A DNA stretch of 64,000 bases from Cladochytrium replicatum (lineage: Eukaryota > Chytridiomycota > Chytridiomycetes > Cladochytriales > Cladochytriaceae): the NCBI GenBank assembly GCA_025526935.1, contig JAHLKD010000031.1, forward strand, positions 62,001-126,000, written 5' to 3'. Positions 36,413 through 47,189 of the stretch are shown here, piece after piece. Every line of letters begins with the position of its first letter. Position 1 is the first letter of the stretch. The position numbers and the translations under genes are program-made. Below the pieces are notes generated by a model that was not told where the DNA came from, ran no database searches, and was given only the letters and a program-made list of their open reading frames with translations.

Positions 36413-36707
36413 TTTTTTTTTTTTTTTGAATGTTATAACATGTATTGACAATGCTTAATCAGTACATGTCACCCACGTGTACTTCAACCAAGATTTGGAA
36501 TCTTCAGTACTTGGGGAGCCGTGCGAGCCGTAGGAAAGAGGAGCGAAGGCAATGGCGAATCGAAGGAGGTGTGGCGCGGTACTTGCACGTGACACGATAT
36601 TGCGAGAGATATATTTCGTAGGAAATTCGAATCCAGTCCCCTATATGATTCGAACCGCGGAGTTTAGCTTCGAAAAGTCGCATTCGTAGCGACTGAGCCA
36701 CTATGAG
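36413..36707 (-). mobile_element. tRNA-derived SINE, copy 1
   Basis: Read on the minus strand it starts with a tRNA-like head (CTCATAGTGGCTCAGTCG), carries an internal pol III box B (GCGGTTCGAATCATA), a unique body of about 200 bp, and ends in a 15-A tail (the T run at 36413-36427 on the given strand). These are the marks of a tRNA-derived SINE that uses a LINE for movement. It differs from copy 2 at only two bases outside the A tail. Confidence 0.85.
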
Positions 36708-37007
36708 TTTTTTTTTTTTTTTTTTTGAATGTTATAACATGTATTGACAATGCTTAATCAGTACATGTCACCCACGTGTACTTCAACCAAGATTTGGAAT
36801 CTTCAGTACTTGGGGAGCCGTGCGAGCCGTAGGAAAGAGGAGCGAAGGCAATGGCGAATCGAAGGAGGTGTGGCGCGGTACTTGCACGTGACACGATATT
36901 GCGAGAGATATATTTCGTAGGAAATTCGAATCCAGTCCCCTATAGGATTCGAACCGCGGAGTTTAGCTTCGAAAAGTCGCATTCGTACCGACTGAGCCAC
37001 TATGAGG
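36708..37007 (-). mobile_element. tRNA-derived SINE, copy 2
   Basis: Head-to-tail with copy 1 at a 299-300 bp period. The A tail is 19 long. Its box A (TGGCTCAGTCGG) and box B (GGTTCGAATCC) match the pol III consensus better than copy 1. The tRNA head begins only a few bases from the tRNA-Arg gene that reads the other way. I could not see target-site duplications. Confidence 0.85.
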
Positions 37008-37013
37008 TCCAGA

Positions 37014-37086
37014 GGGCTATTAGTTCAGTTGATAGAACGTCTGACTACGAATCAGGAGGTCGTAGGTTCGAGCCCTACATGGCTCG
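37014..37086 (+). tRNA. tRNA-Arg (anticodon ACG)
   Basis: A 73-nt cloverleaf can be folded by eye: acceptor stem GGGCTAT/ATGGCTC, D stem GTTC/GAAC, anticodon stem TCTGA/TCAGG with loop CTACGAA, and T arm GTAGG-TTCGAGC-CCTAC. The anticodon is ACG, so it reads CGN arginine codons after A34-to-inosine editing. The discriminator base is G. There is no intron. A T4 run at 37115-37118 can end pol III transcription. Confidence 0.93.
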
Positions 37087-37114
37087 CTAAAACATTCATA
37101 TGCTCAAGACTATC

Positions 37115-37118
37115 TTTT
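37115..37118 (+). terminator. Pol III T-run terminator of tRNA-Arg
   Basis: First run of four T residues downstream of the tRNA, 29 bp after its end. Confidence 0.5.
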
Positions 37119-37369
37119 GAGCGAATGGTGATTGAGCAGCGGCAAATTCCTTTTACGTAAATTTATGATGCTTCCAAATAACTCAAAATGTATTGTCTCC
37201 ACATGTGCACCTCAATTCAGTAATTTTTAACATTTTGCTTATATTAAAATATGGCATTTCTTTCATCTGTTCAAACTTGAATCTTCGTTTGTGTCCTGAA
37301 GTTTCCCTTTTAACACCTCTTGTATCTGAATAGAACATTTGGAGATGTGGTAAAAAACTACATTACCTG

Positions 37370-40075
37370 TTACTTCAGTCCAGTTGTATTCTTTGTTCCT
37401 AAACGAGAAAAAAAGAATCCATTGTCTGATTGAAGCATTATTCTAGTAATCGGAGGATTTATTTATTAGGGACAGTAAATTAGAATGGAAGCTGTACCAT
37501 TAAGAAAGGACACATGATGGTTTATAGGTATGTAAGAGTCTCAGAATCGACTCTGCTCAACCACGTTACAAAGGAGAATAATTAAAATGATGGGACTTGC
37601 ACTGCTTTTGAGATCCTAGGGTATATTGAGGTTGGTAGTGTGTGGCTAGGGCCATGAGATTTTTTTGGCACATAGCTCACACACGACAGGTATGAAATTG
37701 AATAGGGGATATTTTTTGTTTGGCACATAGCTCACACACTGCTGTCTTCCAGGGCCTGTTTTATTCAGCCTACGACATATATCCCTGCCTTGACACTCCC
37801 AAAATTGGGATCTCAAGTGATCTTGCACATTAACACTATTTTTGTGGTTGATCGCATCTTGAGAGCAACTTTACTGGGCCAATCGGTACTAGTTTGGCGC
37901 TGAACACCTGCGCTTGCAGACAAAAACCCTTGGTTTTTAACAGATATACGTTACTCCAATAACACTCCAATTACGACAATTCACCACAATATCTGTCACA
38001 TCTCTTTGTGTTATGATCGAAGGGAATCACATTTTTTATTGCATTAATGATTACATTAGCACCACAAGCTAGATAGATCAGTATAGTTCTTGTTTAACAT
38101 CTGGCCCACTTAATTGATTCATTAGAACAGGCAAATGTGATGAGCTATACACCCGTACACGGCATCAACCAGAGTACAAAGACAAGCACTTTGAGGAGAC
38201 GAACAAAGTCATCCCTCTGGATGAAGATCCAGCGTACAAGCACTTCCCTTTTTGGATCAATTTACAATGGTAAGACAATCTCCACGCAAATAATGATGCC
38301 AACATCTAATTCTGTTTCTCATCACTTTCTTAAGGCTATGAACAATTGATGTGTATATTGCCTGGTTTGAGTATGGAAATATCAAGTGTCGTGGTTATTT
38401 GAACTTTCATCCGGTTGCCTGATACATTGGGAACCGCCTAGTTCCAACTGCTTCTTGACAGAAAGTGTGCCACAATGCCACCAAGCTTGAGACCACCACT
38501 ATCAATTTGAGCTTTATGTGGTGTCACATGAACCCAGAATACTGTGAAAGTTCAGCACAAATCAGTGTCAACTTATTTTGAAAACACCGATCCCGAGGTT
38601 TCCTACCTGAGCGCTGGATTCCTGGCTACCTAGAGACCTCACACCATTGTCTTTTGTGCTGTTCACGCTCGTGCATGCTGCTGGATTATGAGATTCGCTG
38701 CTACTCACTGAAGAAGCTGCAACTCAATATCGATCCAAACTCCTGAACGTCATGTCATGTACTTAGCAACGAAGACTCGACCAGATCTATAATATGCAGT
38801 AAATATTCTCACACAACATCAGATTCATTGAAACCTCTAATATGTGATAAACATGCATTGAATATAATCTACAGGTATATTCTTAAGCTTTAAAGAGTAT
38901 TGCTGCTAATGTTGACCCTGCAAAAGAAGCATCATTACATTGTTTTACTGTTGACGATGGCTTTCTCTTGTATGAGAATATATGTTCATAACTTCTGATG
39001 TTCTGAGATTGTTCAAGAACATCATGACACTATGTACTCTGCACATCCCTCAGCTCAAATAGCTCATCATAACTCCAAAAGAGTTATTACTGGCCAAATG
39101 TGATTCAAGACATCTGCCGTTGCCGTTATGTTAGTCATTGCAAAGTATGTCAACGTAATAAAGATGCTAATCATCGCCCTCACAGTTGACTGAAAAGTTT
39201 ACTAGTCCCCTTGTGACTACTGGACTAGTATATTATCTTTAGATTGGATCACACAACTTCCCTTAGTAATAGCTACAATGCTATTCTAGTTGTTATGGTC
39301 GGCTCGCTAAAATGATACATCAAATCCTTGCACACACAACAGATTGCCAATGATACCGCTAAGCAATTTCTGACACATGTCTTCAAATTGCATCGTATTC
39401 CAGAAGACGTTATATCTGACCAGGGTACTCGCTTTACTGCGAACTTTTGGAAATAATCTATCAAACTTATTGGTACTAAGCATGCCAAAAGCACTGGCTT
39501 TTCATCCTGAATCCGATGCTCAAGTTGAAAACAAAAACAAAACTATTGGACAAATTCTTTGTTTGTTTGTTTCTCACAAACAAGATGATTGGGCTGACTT
39601 GTTACCGTTCATTGAGTTTGCAATCAACAACTAGTCAAACTACAATGCACACTCCATTTTTCCTTGTTTATGGAAAACACCAGCACACACCAACTTCATT
39701 TGATGTAAGCAATGCTGAACATCCTGATGCTGTGGAATGTGTTAAGGAAATGGAAGCTACATTGTCACTTGTTAAAGATCTTATGGACAAAGCTCAAGAT
39801 CGTCCAGCTTAATATGTGTCTTCTATGTCACCACATATGATAATATTACTTATATTTACCCCTTACTTCAGTCCGAGGGTATTCGTTGTTCCCGTTTAGG
39901 AACAAAGAATTCATTGTCTGATTGAAGCACTATTTACTAATCACAGTAATATTTACATATTGGGAGCAGTAGTTTAATACTCAAGCCATGTCTGTACAAA
40001 AGGTATGCTCGATGATTGAATGGCGTGTATGAGTCTCAGGATCAGCTCTACCCAATCACAAAGTAACAGTACACC
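37370..40075 (+). mobile_element. Old LTR retrotransposon fossil, Ty3/Gypsy-like
   Basis: Two diverged direct repeats of about 200 bp, near 37370-37580 and 39860-40075, share blocks such as CATTGTCTGATTGAAGCA and flank an AT-rich interior. In the right half of the interior an integrase region of Ty3/Gypsy type can be recognised (about 39250-39830). Other parts of pol and gag are not recognisable. The element is broken many times over and its end repeats have drifted far apart, so it is old. It lies about 0.3 kb downstream of tRNA-Arg. Confidence 0.7.
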
Positions 40076-40175
40076 CTACTATTCGACACGTGCCTTGGGA
40101 AGAAGTTCTCGCAAGTTGAGTTTTGTCTGTACATTGACGATGATGAATTACTTTACTTGCCGTAATTCACCTGAC

Positions 40176-40514
40176 ATGGCAGACGAAAAAGTGCGGAAAC
40201 ACAGCGTGGCAGAGGAGATCAAGGCTTCTTCTGCACATGCAAACCGTCGCAACGAATTTGCAGAGGCAACTCAAGGGATCACTGTGAAACATAAGACGGT
40301 GAAACTGTTATCTAAGCGCGGAATCGCTGTGTGAAGCAGCTTGTTTCATGTCCTTTACGGTCTTCTCAGAATGCTGGGATGGTTGCTGTTTTACTTTATT
40401 TTCCCACGCCGGCATCTGCTTTATGACGGTTTTCTGTACATCTACCATCATCAATGTGTCGTAAAGTTTGAGAGATACGAGCATCCATATGAAAACATAA
40501 TTCCTAAGGACTAA
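40176..40514 (+). CDS. Small single-pass membrane protein, 99 aa, unknown
   Basis: Two exons (40176-40330 and 40370-40514) join across a 39-bp intron (GTGAAG...TTCTCAG) and stay in frame, which removes an in-frame TGA. The product starts MADEKVRKHSVAEEIKASSA, has a basic middle (KHKTVKLLSKRG), one hydrophobic segment (VMLGWLLFYFIFP) and a tail with YHHQCVVKFERYEHPYE. I do not recognise the family. A basic stretch before one helix suggests a tail-in-lumen or ER protein. It lies just beyond the LTR fossil, so it could also be a captured or chance frame. The clean intron and phase are the main support. Confidence 0.45.
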
Positions 40515-41174
40515 CCAAAAGAAAAGATCTCAGTGGATAGCTTCGTGTCACAGTCGAAACTGAAACACCGGGAACACTATGCAACCTGTCCACTTATCCC
40601 AAATCCCTTTATCTAACTTGCTGATTGGTCAATTCCAACGAGTTTGAATAAAGTATACCCATGAGTTAGCAGGTAATTGAATCATACCAGCTCAGTTTGG
40701 CTATGATCTCTCTTTGCGATAGATAATCCTGAAAGTAAGGAAGAACACGATTTAACATCAACCTTATGCTCTCACTCCGTCGGCCTCCTAGTTAAATGTC
40801 ATCGATCTTCTGCTTCTCGTCATCGCTGGCCAGCGTAATGGCAGTTCAAGCATGAGAATCACATAATATTCAAAGAGATTGGCCCCCCAAACACAGGGAA
40901 AAAAAGGGTACAGGAATCATATCAATACCAGTAAATCAAAAGAAACACTAAGAAATAGATATCTAACAACACTGTCCATTAGCAGATATCCCGCAAACAT
41001 TCAACCCCACACAGACAATAAAGGTTGAGGAAGCATGCCACACACTTGCGAGCGAAGAAAACAACGGAAAACGCGCGACGAAAAAAAAGATGTGTGATGT
41101 ACAGCAGCTGGATTTGCTACTCTTAGTCGCAAAAAAAATCCCTTAGAAATCACAACCCCTCCCTCCACCGATGC
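40515..41174. other. Interval with no recognised gene
   Basis: About 0.66 kb, AT-rich with A runs. No motif-bearing frame is seen; it is probably 3' flank of the two convergent genes. Confidence 0.5.
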
Positions 41175-43117
41175 TTAACCGCACCTGACCAGTTTCACGC
41201 CCCCCGTCGACGTCGGCATCCACCCACACCACCGATCCAAATCTGTCACCTCGTACCCAATATACCATTCCGCCAGCGTCCCCTCCAAACTATCATACGT
41301 CACCATCCTTTCCGGGTCCTCCGCACTCACGAATATGTCTGCGATGCCCTCGCTCGACGGCACCGTCGTCGTCGCAGTCGCGCCGCGGAACTCGCGCGAT
41401 TCGCGGCTCACATAAATCCGCGCAATCTCGTTGCGGGCAGTGTCCCATTCGATCACGGCGGGGTCGCCGAGGGACGCGGTGAAGAGGCGGGTGTGGTTAA
41501 GGGGGTGCAGGACGGCTTTGGTTATGGGGCCAAAGTGGCCCAGGAGCGGGGAGCGGGAGGTAGGCTCGAAGGGGGAGGATTGGAGGCGGGAGAGGAGGGA
41601 GGTGGGGTCGAACGGGGCGTCGGTTGGGAGGGCGTCCTGGTTTAGGGAGAGGGTTGTGGTCGAGGTGGGTGGGGAGATGGGATTGTGGGCACGTACTGAG
41701 CGGTTGCCGCCGTCGTCGCCGCTGATGTCATACTCGTAGATTCCGTACAGAAGTGGCCAGGTGTTGGTGTTTCTCGCGTCGCCTGCATAGAGCCGTGTGC
41801 TGGAAGCAAAAAGTCCGGTCAACTTTCCAGGCAAGCAAATGAATGGCAAGTTTTTTTAGGAACTTACTAGTTGGCATCCACGGCAATTCCTCGCGGGTTC
41901 AATTCAGGCTCAGCGAGCAAACCAAACCGGCGAAGTAGTTTCCCAGTGTAAATACTCCACTCTCTCACGTCGTTCAAGGCGTTCATGGTAAACAGCCTCC
42001 CGTACTCTGACACCACCATGATGGCCGTTATTCCAACTGCTGCCGATGCAAACGGATAGCCCTGCTTCGCCGCATCGTCCCTCGCGCCGACCACCACTGT
42101 CCCGTTAATCGTGCTGATCCCATACTCCTTTACAATCGCATCGGTGTGGTTGAAAATATGCAGGAGCAGCCCCGAGGAGGCTTCGTACATCCGCACGGTT
42201 CCGTCCAAGCTCCCAGAATACACCGTCCCGTTCTGCTCGTCCACCTCGATGGTAGTGATTGCGTCCGTGTGGCCCGAGAGTGTACGCAAGGGTGCGACGT
42301 TGTTGTGTGCGTCAACGTCCCAGATGTTCACAACCTTGTCCCGTCCGCCCGTAAACAATATCCCGCGATGAGGGAACACTGCTGTTGCATCGACTGCCAT
42401 ACCTCCGTGACCATCGTAAACGAGCTCTTCGACAAGAGTGTTCCCTGTCTCATTGGAAACCATCCTGTACTGCCGAATTTTACCCTTTACAGGCTCAGTT
42501 TCCTTGTCGCCTATGAACACCCTATCGGGATCCCGCGGTGCGGGACCGTTGTCATTCCCGCGCAAAAACGAGAGCGAGCCTTCCTCCCCTTTCAGTGGGT
42601 ACAATCTTCTCGGTCTCAAGTACGGTTTGTCCGGGTACTGAGGGGCACTTGTGCCAGTCTGCGCGTTGCCCGCCGAGCTCGCGGAGAGCAAGTATATCAA
42701 TGCTGCTGCTGCAGCGACCATGACACCGACACCTGCGATAAAGATTGCAACGCATCGTGTGACGGGGTATCGTTTTGGACGGGGGAAGCGGTAGCGCGGT
42801 GGAGCGCGTGCGGGTATGGAGACGTCATCGTATGATTTGTAAGGAGGAGGGACTTCGATGGCGACGCCGTCAATATCAACGTATGCATCGTATGGGCGGG
42901 GAAGAACTTGGACGTCGTCGTTAATGACGGTAGAAGCGGTGACTTCTGCACGGCGCTGTGCGGCAGTTTCAGGGGTTTCGTCTACAAAACGTACGCCAGT
43001 GCGTCTCTGTGGTGGAGAAGCTGGCGTTGAAGCAGTGTCAGGCTCTGAGAGGTGTTGTTGCGAATCCGGCTCGACGTCCGTCGCGAGCGGAAGCATCTCG
43101 TCAAGAACGAGGGTCAT
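41175..43117 (-). CDS. Membrane-anchored WD40-repeat protein (type II topology)
   Basis: Two exons: 41868-43117 and 41175-41799, joined by a GTAAGT...TTCCAG intron with the Tyr codon split across it. The first 130 residues are acidic and Pro-rich (VLPRPYDAYVDI, EVPPPYKSYDDV). A basic patch (RFPRPKRYPVTR) precedes one helix, CVAIFIAGVGVMVAAAAALIY. After it come WD40-type blades: FTGGRDKVVNIWDVDA, YSGSLDGTVRMYEASSG, MNALNDVREWSIYTG, FTASLGDPAVIEWD. NxT/S glycosylation sites (NET, NGT, NHT) lie among the blades. Basic residues before the helix predict that the propeller faces outside or the lumen, which is rare for WD40 proteins. No function is suggested. Start chosen at MTLVLDEM because upstream codons lie in a probable leader. 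Confidence 0.8.
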
Positions 43118-43685
43118 GTGGACAGGAGACAAAGAAAAGAGGTCTTCGGAGAAGAGATTGACAATAGATATGGATAAATAAGAGGGGCCAGACGGTTGTA
43201 TTTTATTTATAGGTGTTGATATTGGTATTATCGGGGATTGGGATCGATCGCCACGATTTGTAAAAACAAAACAAAACGCTTCTTTCGAGAATGTACTCCA
43301 CTGCCGCAGATCAGTTCCACTCAAGCTGCTCTGGCAAAGGCCCACCAACCGGCTCTTTCTCGAGCGGCCACCACACCCGCATATCACAACCCAAACTTAA
43401 CTTTCGTCACGAAGCTTTTCGTCTGCCCATGCGGCCAAGGCGAGACGATTGATTGGCTAAACCTATCCGAGAATGCAAATAACTGGAATAATAAGTTGGT
43501 ATCAATAGTGGTATCAATAGTTGTGCCTCTAGGCTTCCAGTCTGCGGTCGAGCAGTTCAAGAGATTGAAATCTGCGTTAATATTATAAATCTAAACAGTG
43601 AAAACCCATTTGTGATGGTGCAACAGCAATGTAAACCACAGCTCCAGATCCTCGAAATATGATCTCTCAACCTCTCCTTTACCGC
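43118..43685. other. Interval with no recognised gene
   Basis: Upstream region of the WD40 gene and 3' flank of the transporter. Short motif-free frames only. Confidence 0.5.
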
Positions 43686-46000
43686 TCACCACATCCCGCC
43701 TCTCGACTCGCACCGATTCCTCGGCACATCCGGCACTCCCACAACCCACTCCTCAACTGTCACCCATGTCGTGTACACCATCGCCACAACTCCAAGCACC
43801 ACAGTCGCCATATCCTTCGCCTTCGCCCTCCAATCCTCGCTCAGCCGATAGTGGAACAGGGCTGGTATATAAAACTCAGCGGGATGCACGCAAAGCATCC
43901 CACAAGCGCAACAAACTTGTCCAGATTGTCCGCTCCGAACCACCCCACGCCGCCAACAGCCCAACATGCACAAGCCGGAACGCGTTCTTTTGCCACTTCA
44001 CCACCGCGTCGACTTTGCCGTCGCGCACGCCAAAGAGCGCGGACTCGGTGATCCGGATCGACGGGTACACCGTCAGCGGGAAGGAGAGCATGATCGCGAC
44101 GGCGTAGAAGAATTGGAGGACCATAACCGGCGGGGACCCTCGGGGAGGTCTAGGAACACGATCGTGGACAATTTCTTGCCAAATGTGAGGTACCCGATCG
44201 CTCCCGTGCTGATAAAGACCACGCCGATAGTGAGCACGCAGAGCGGGAGGACGCGGTCGAGCCGCTCCGGTCGCTTCATGCTCTCTGCGATGGGGACGAA
44301 CAGATCCCTTCGAACGCAAACATGGCCGTCCCCACAAACAGAGAGAAGGATTTAAAGTTGACCAGCTCAACATCGGGGGATGCCCCGCGTGTCGCGAGGA
44401 TAAGCCATCTGATCCTACCTGACTACTTTTTCATCATCCTGCACTTCTTGGTGTACCGCCGTTTTTCGCGGGTGCGAAAGATCAAGCATTTCTCGTGGAC
44501 CTCGCTGGTCGCTAACGTTTTCATCCTTCTCGGGCTGGGCTACATTTTCTACTTCGACTTTTCAGTTTGTCGCCATCATTGTCAATCACGAAGGTTCTGC
44601 GCAACGAAAATGTAATACGCGCAACTGAATCCCATCTGCCGGAAAAAAAGGGCCAGTTTCCAAAAATTCACACGCCCCAACAACTGTGCTTGGTTTTACC
44701 TGAGAGATGGCGATGGAAGCCAGTACCAACTGCCGCATACGCGGTCCGTAAAAGTACTCCCCAATATCACCAAACGACCCTCCCAGCTCCCGACTCGTCT
44801 TGACCAGCAGCAGCATACAATGCAGCGTCAACCACCCCAAGAACACCATCAACCCAATCGAGAACAGCATCCCCCCGTTCGCAAACGCCTTTGGCAAAAA
44901 CAGCACCCCCGTGCCCACAAACGCCTTGATCAGCATGAAAAACGCCCTTTTTGCCGACGTCCCGTTCACAGTCGCGATCGACGGGGGCCACGGCAATGTC
45001 GACGGTCGCGGCGTCAACAACGGGTCGTCTTTGTCTCCTTCCCGTCGCGCCTCGGCCTCGTCAACGATATCCTCTTCTTCCTCGTCGCTGGGCACAGCGT
45101 CGTCACCATAGAACCCATAGAGCAGCAGGAGATCGATAAAGTTGCGTGTGAAAATCATCCCGCCTTGCTGCTGCGCACCGGGATCTTGCACACCTCCACG
45201 ACCGGTACTCGCTTGCTTTGTCAGGACAAAATGCCGCCGGAAAGCACCGGGTTCCCTAAGATCCGACGCGCGGAGATCAAACATCAACGAACGCTGCACA
45301 GCGCCGTTGGAAGATGAACCGCCCGCTGCGCCGGCGAGATCGTGGAACAAGTTGCGGCGGTGCGTCGCGACGCTCTTTCCATTGGTAGACGTTGTAAGTC
45401 GAGGAGTTGCCGGGCGATCGTGCACGAAGAGTAACTGGGAGTCAAAACTAATGGAATTGAATCCCCTGGACAATAGAACAATTTATACAGCGTCTGCACA
45501 TTTCCCGACTCACCTGCAGGAGTGGCAGCAGCTTCGTTTAACCCAACAACGGGGCTACCCTTCCAAAAACTCCCGCCCCCAGTACCCCTCGGCACACTCG
45601 CATAATCCGATATTGGTCTCGGCAACGACGCTCCGCCCCCAACGCTGGGCTGAAGCGGCAACGGTGGTGTCGCTATCCCGATCGACGGAGAATGCGAGAA
45701 CGGAGCCGCTGACGACCTCGAGGATGACGATGACGCCGAGGCCGGGAAAGCAGGCTGGTTGGAGAGGGAGCTTGCAGAGGTGGCGAAGAGGTGGGATGCG
45801 GGGGTGGGGGTGGGGCTGGGGGGTCGTTGATCTGATGGCGAAGTCGATGTCAGTGTTAGCAGTTGTTGAGTTGACGTAGGGTTCTTTCTGGGGACTGTTG
45901 CGGAGTTCTGAGGACAGCAGAGAGGTGCGGATTTGGGATGGAGAAGGCGTGTTGAAAAGAGAAGTTTGCACATGCAGACAGTGCAAAACTTAACATGCAT
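43686..46000 (-). pseudogene. AVT3-like vacuolar amino acid transporter, disrupted
   Basis: Recognisable as the AVT3/AVT4 (SLC36-type) family that exports amino acids from the vacuole. A Ser/Pro-rich leader precedes TSAKRAFFMLIKAFVGTGVLFLP-type helix 1 (FMLIKAFVGTGVLFLPKAF), then FLGWLTLHCMLLLVKTSREL, GDIGEYFYG and MGFSCAYYIFVAQNLRD. The next helices (FFIILHFLVY, FSWTSLVANVFILLGLGY) appear on the opposite strand at about 44396-44590, as if this segment were flipped. Afterwards the minus strand resumes with VNFKSFSLFVGTAMFAFEG, VPIAESMKRPERLDRVLPL, FFYAVAIMLSFPLTVYPS and MATVVLGVVAMVY. One-base frame jumps occur near 45460, 44320, 43920 and 43865. It looks dead, unless both the inversion and the indels are assembly faults. 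Confidence 0.75.
44396..44590 (+). other. Inverted segment inside the transporter gene
   Basis: The plus strand reads ILPDYFFIILHFLVY then VRKIKHFSWTSLVANVF and LLGLGYIFYFDF. These are the helices missing from the minus-strand gene between VAQNLRD and the VNFKSF block. Length and order fit a local inversion of about 195 bp. Confidence 0.75.
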
Positions 46001-46337
46001 GCTGGTGTGCAGTTATTGTGTTCATATTAATGCTACGACCATTCCTGCATCCAAACTAGCCCTAACCCTAAGCAAATAATAATGGCTGCCATCTGTCCGC
46101 AGCAGCATTGCATTCATACTCATACCTGCGGTTATCAACCCTCCGCCATACCCACGTGACAGTCGCGTTGTGATTGCGCCATCATCGTCGCATCATTCAA
46201 TCACCCAATAATAAGAATGATATCAGTTGCACTACAACTCATATTATTGTGCAATCCCCCTTTCGTGATGTCTCCGATGATCCTCTAGCTGCCTTATATC
46301 TGGACTTTGTCTGCCCTGCTGCTAACCTCTGTCCCTA
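46001..46337. other. Divergent intergenic region
   Basis: About 340 bp between the transporter and the cyclotransferase-like gene, expected to hold both promoters. No clear specific site. Confidence 0.4.
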
Positions 46338-47189
46338 ATGGCTGTCCACCCCTCTTCTCCAAGGGCCTCGGGCCTCTCCGCTGACATCTCCATCATCCTC
46401 GACTCCCTCGTTCTCCCTCCTCAAACCCCACAAACCTACGCTTCCCTCGTCAAATCCACAACCTCCCGCTTCCGCAATTCTTCCCGCCGTCGCGCTCACC
46501 CCAACTTTGCCCTCACAAAGTCGCCCTACATCCAAATCCCAACCCTGCACTTTGTCTTTGGCTACGGCTCGCTCATCAACCCGGTCTCTGTCTCAAAAAC
46601 CCTGCCCAACCCTCCCCTCTCCGTCCGTCCGTGCTCCGTCCGCGGCCTCGCGAGAGCTTGGAACTACAACTGCAACGACACGTACACTGCTGTCGGTGTT
46701 GACCCTGTAGATCACCCCGGCGCCCAAACCAACGGCGTTCTCCTCCACCTCCCGGACCCGTCCGACCTGCCACTCCTCGATGTCAGAGAGAAATGCTACA
46801 AACGGAAACAGATCCAGCTGTCGCACATCAATGGTGTGCAGTTGCCTTCGAATGCGTGCGTGTGGGTCTACGTCAACCCTCCCACAGAGATGTCGCACAT
46901 GCCGACTCGGAACGTGCCCATCCCACAGACGTACATCGACTGCATTCTGACCGGGTGCTTGAAAATCTCAAAGGCTTTCGCCGAGGAGTTTGTGAGATCC
47001 ACCGACGGTTGGGAGGGTCACTGGGTCGACGATAGAAAGAGCCGGGAGCCAAGGTATAAGAGAAAAGACGGCGCACCAAGGGATCCGTGGGACGATATTG
47101 ATAGGGTGCTGAAATCGCATCTGCCGGAACACCTGTGGACTTCGAGGGTCGTCGAGCTTTCGCGACAAGATACTGCCAGGACCCTGTAG
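46338..47189 (+). CDS. Gamma-glutamylcyclotransferase-like (ChaC/GGCT-fold) protein
   Basis: Single-exon gene of 283 residues. The fold signature is HFVFGYGSLINPVSV, the substrate-binding YGSL loop of the GGCT superfamily. The middle DVREKCYKRKQIQL contains the Glu that acts as general acid/base in the family (E of DVREKCYKR). An RGLARAWNY block and TNGVLLHLPD strand also fit. The N-terminal 70 residues are Ser/Pro/Arg-rich and probably flexible. The C-terminus carries a helix with DIDRVLKSHLPEHLW. Such enzymes release 5-oxoproline from gamma-glutamyl amino acids or glutathione; the true substrate is unproven. Confidence 0.8.
   Translation: MAVHPSSPRASGLSADISIILDSLVLPPQTPQTYASLVKSTTSRFRNSSRRRAHPNFALTKSPYIQIPTLHFVFGYGSLINPVSVSKTLPNPPLSVRPCSVRGLARAWNYNCNDTYTAVGVDPVDHPGAQTNGVLLHLPDPSDLPLLDVREKCYKRKQIQLSHINGVQLPSNACVWVYVNPPTEMSHMPTRNVPIPQTYIDCILTGCLKISKAFAEEFVRSTDGWEGHWVDDRKSREPRYKRKDGAPRDPWDDIDRVLKSHLPEHLWTSRVVELSRQDTARTL

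Noticed and set aside
38137-38349. Separate host gene inside the LTR fossil
   Set aside because: Short frame without a recognisable domain inside a decayed element; cannot be separated from the fossil.
42146-42835. Plus-strand open frame of about 229 codons
   Set aside because: Antisense to the WD40 membrane protein; no domain of its own.
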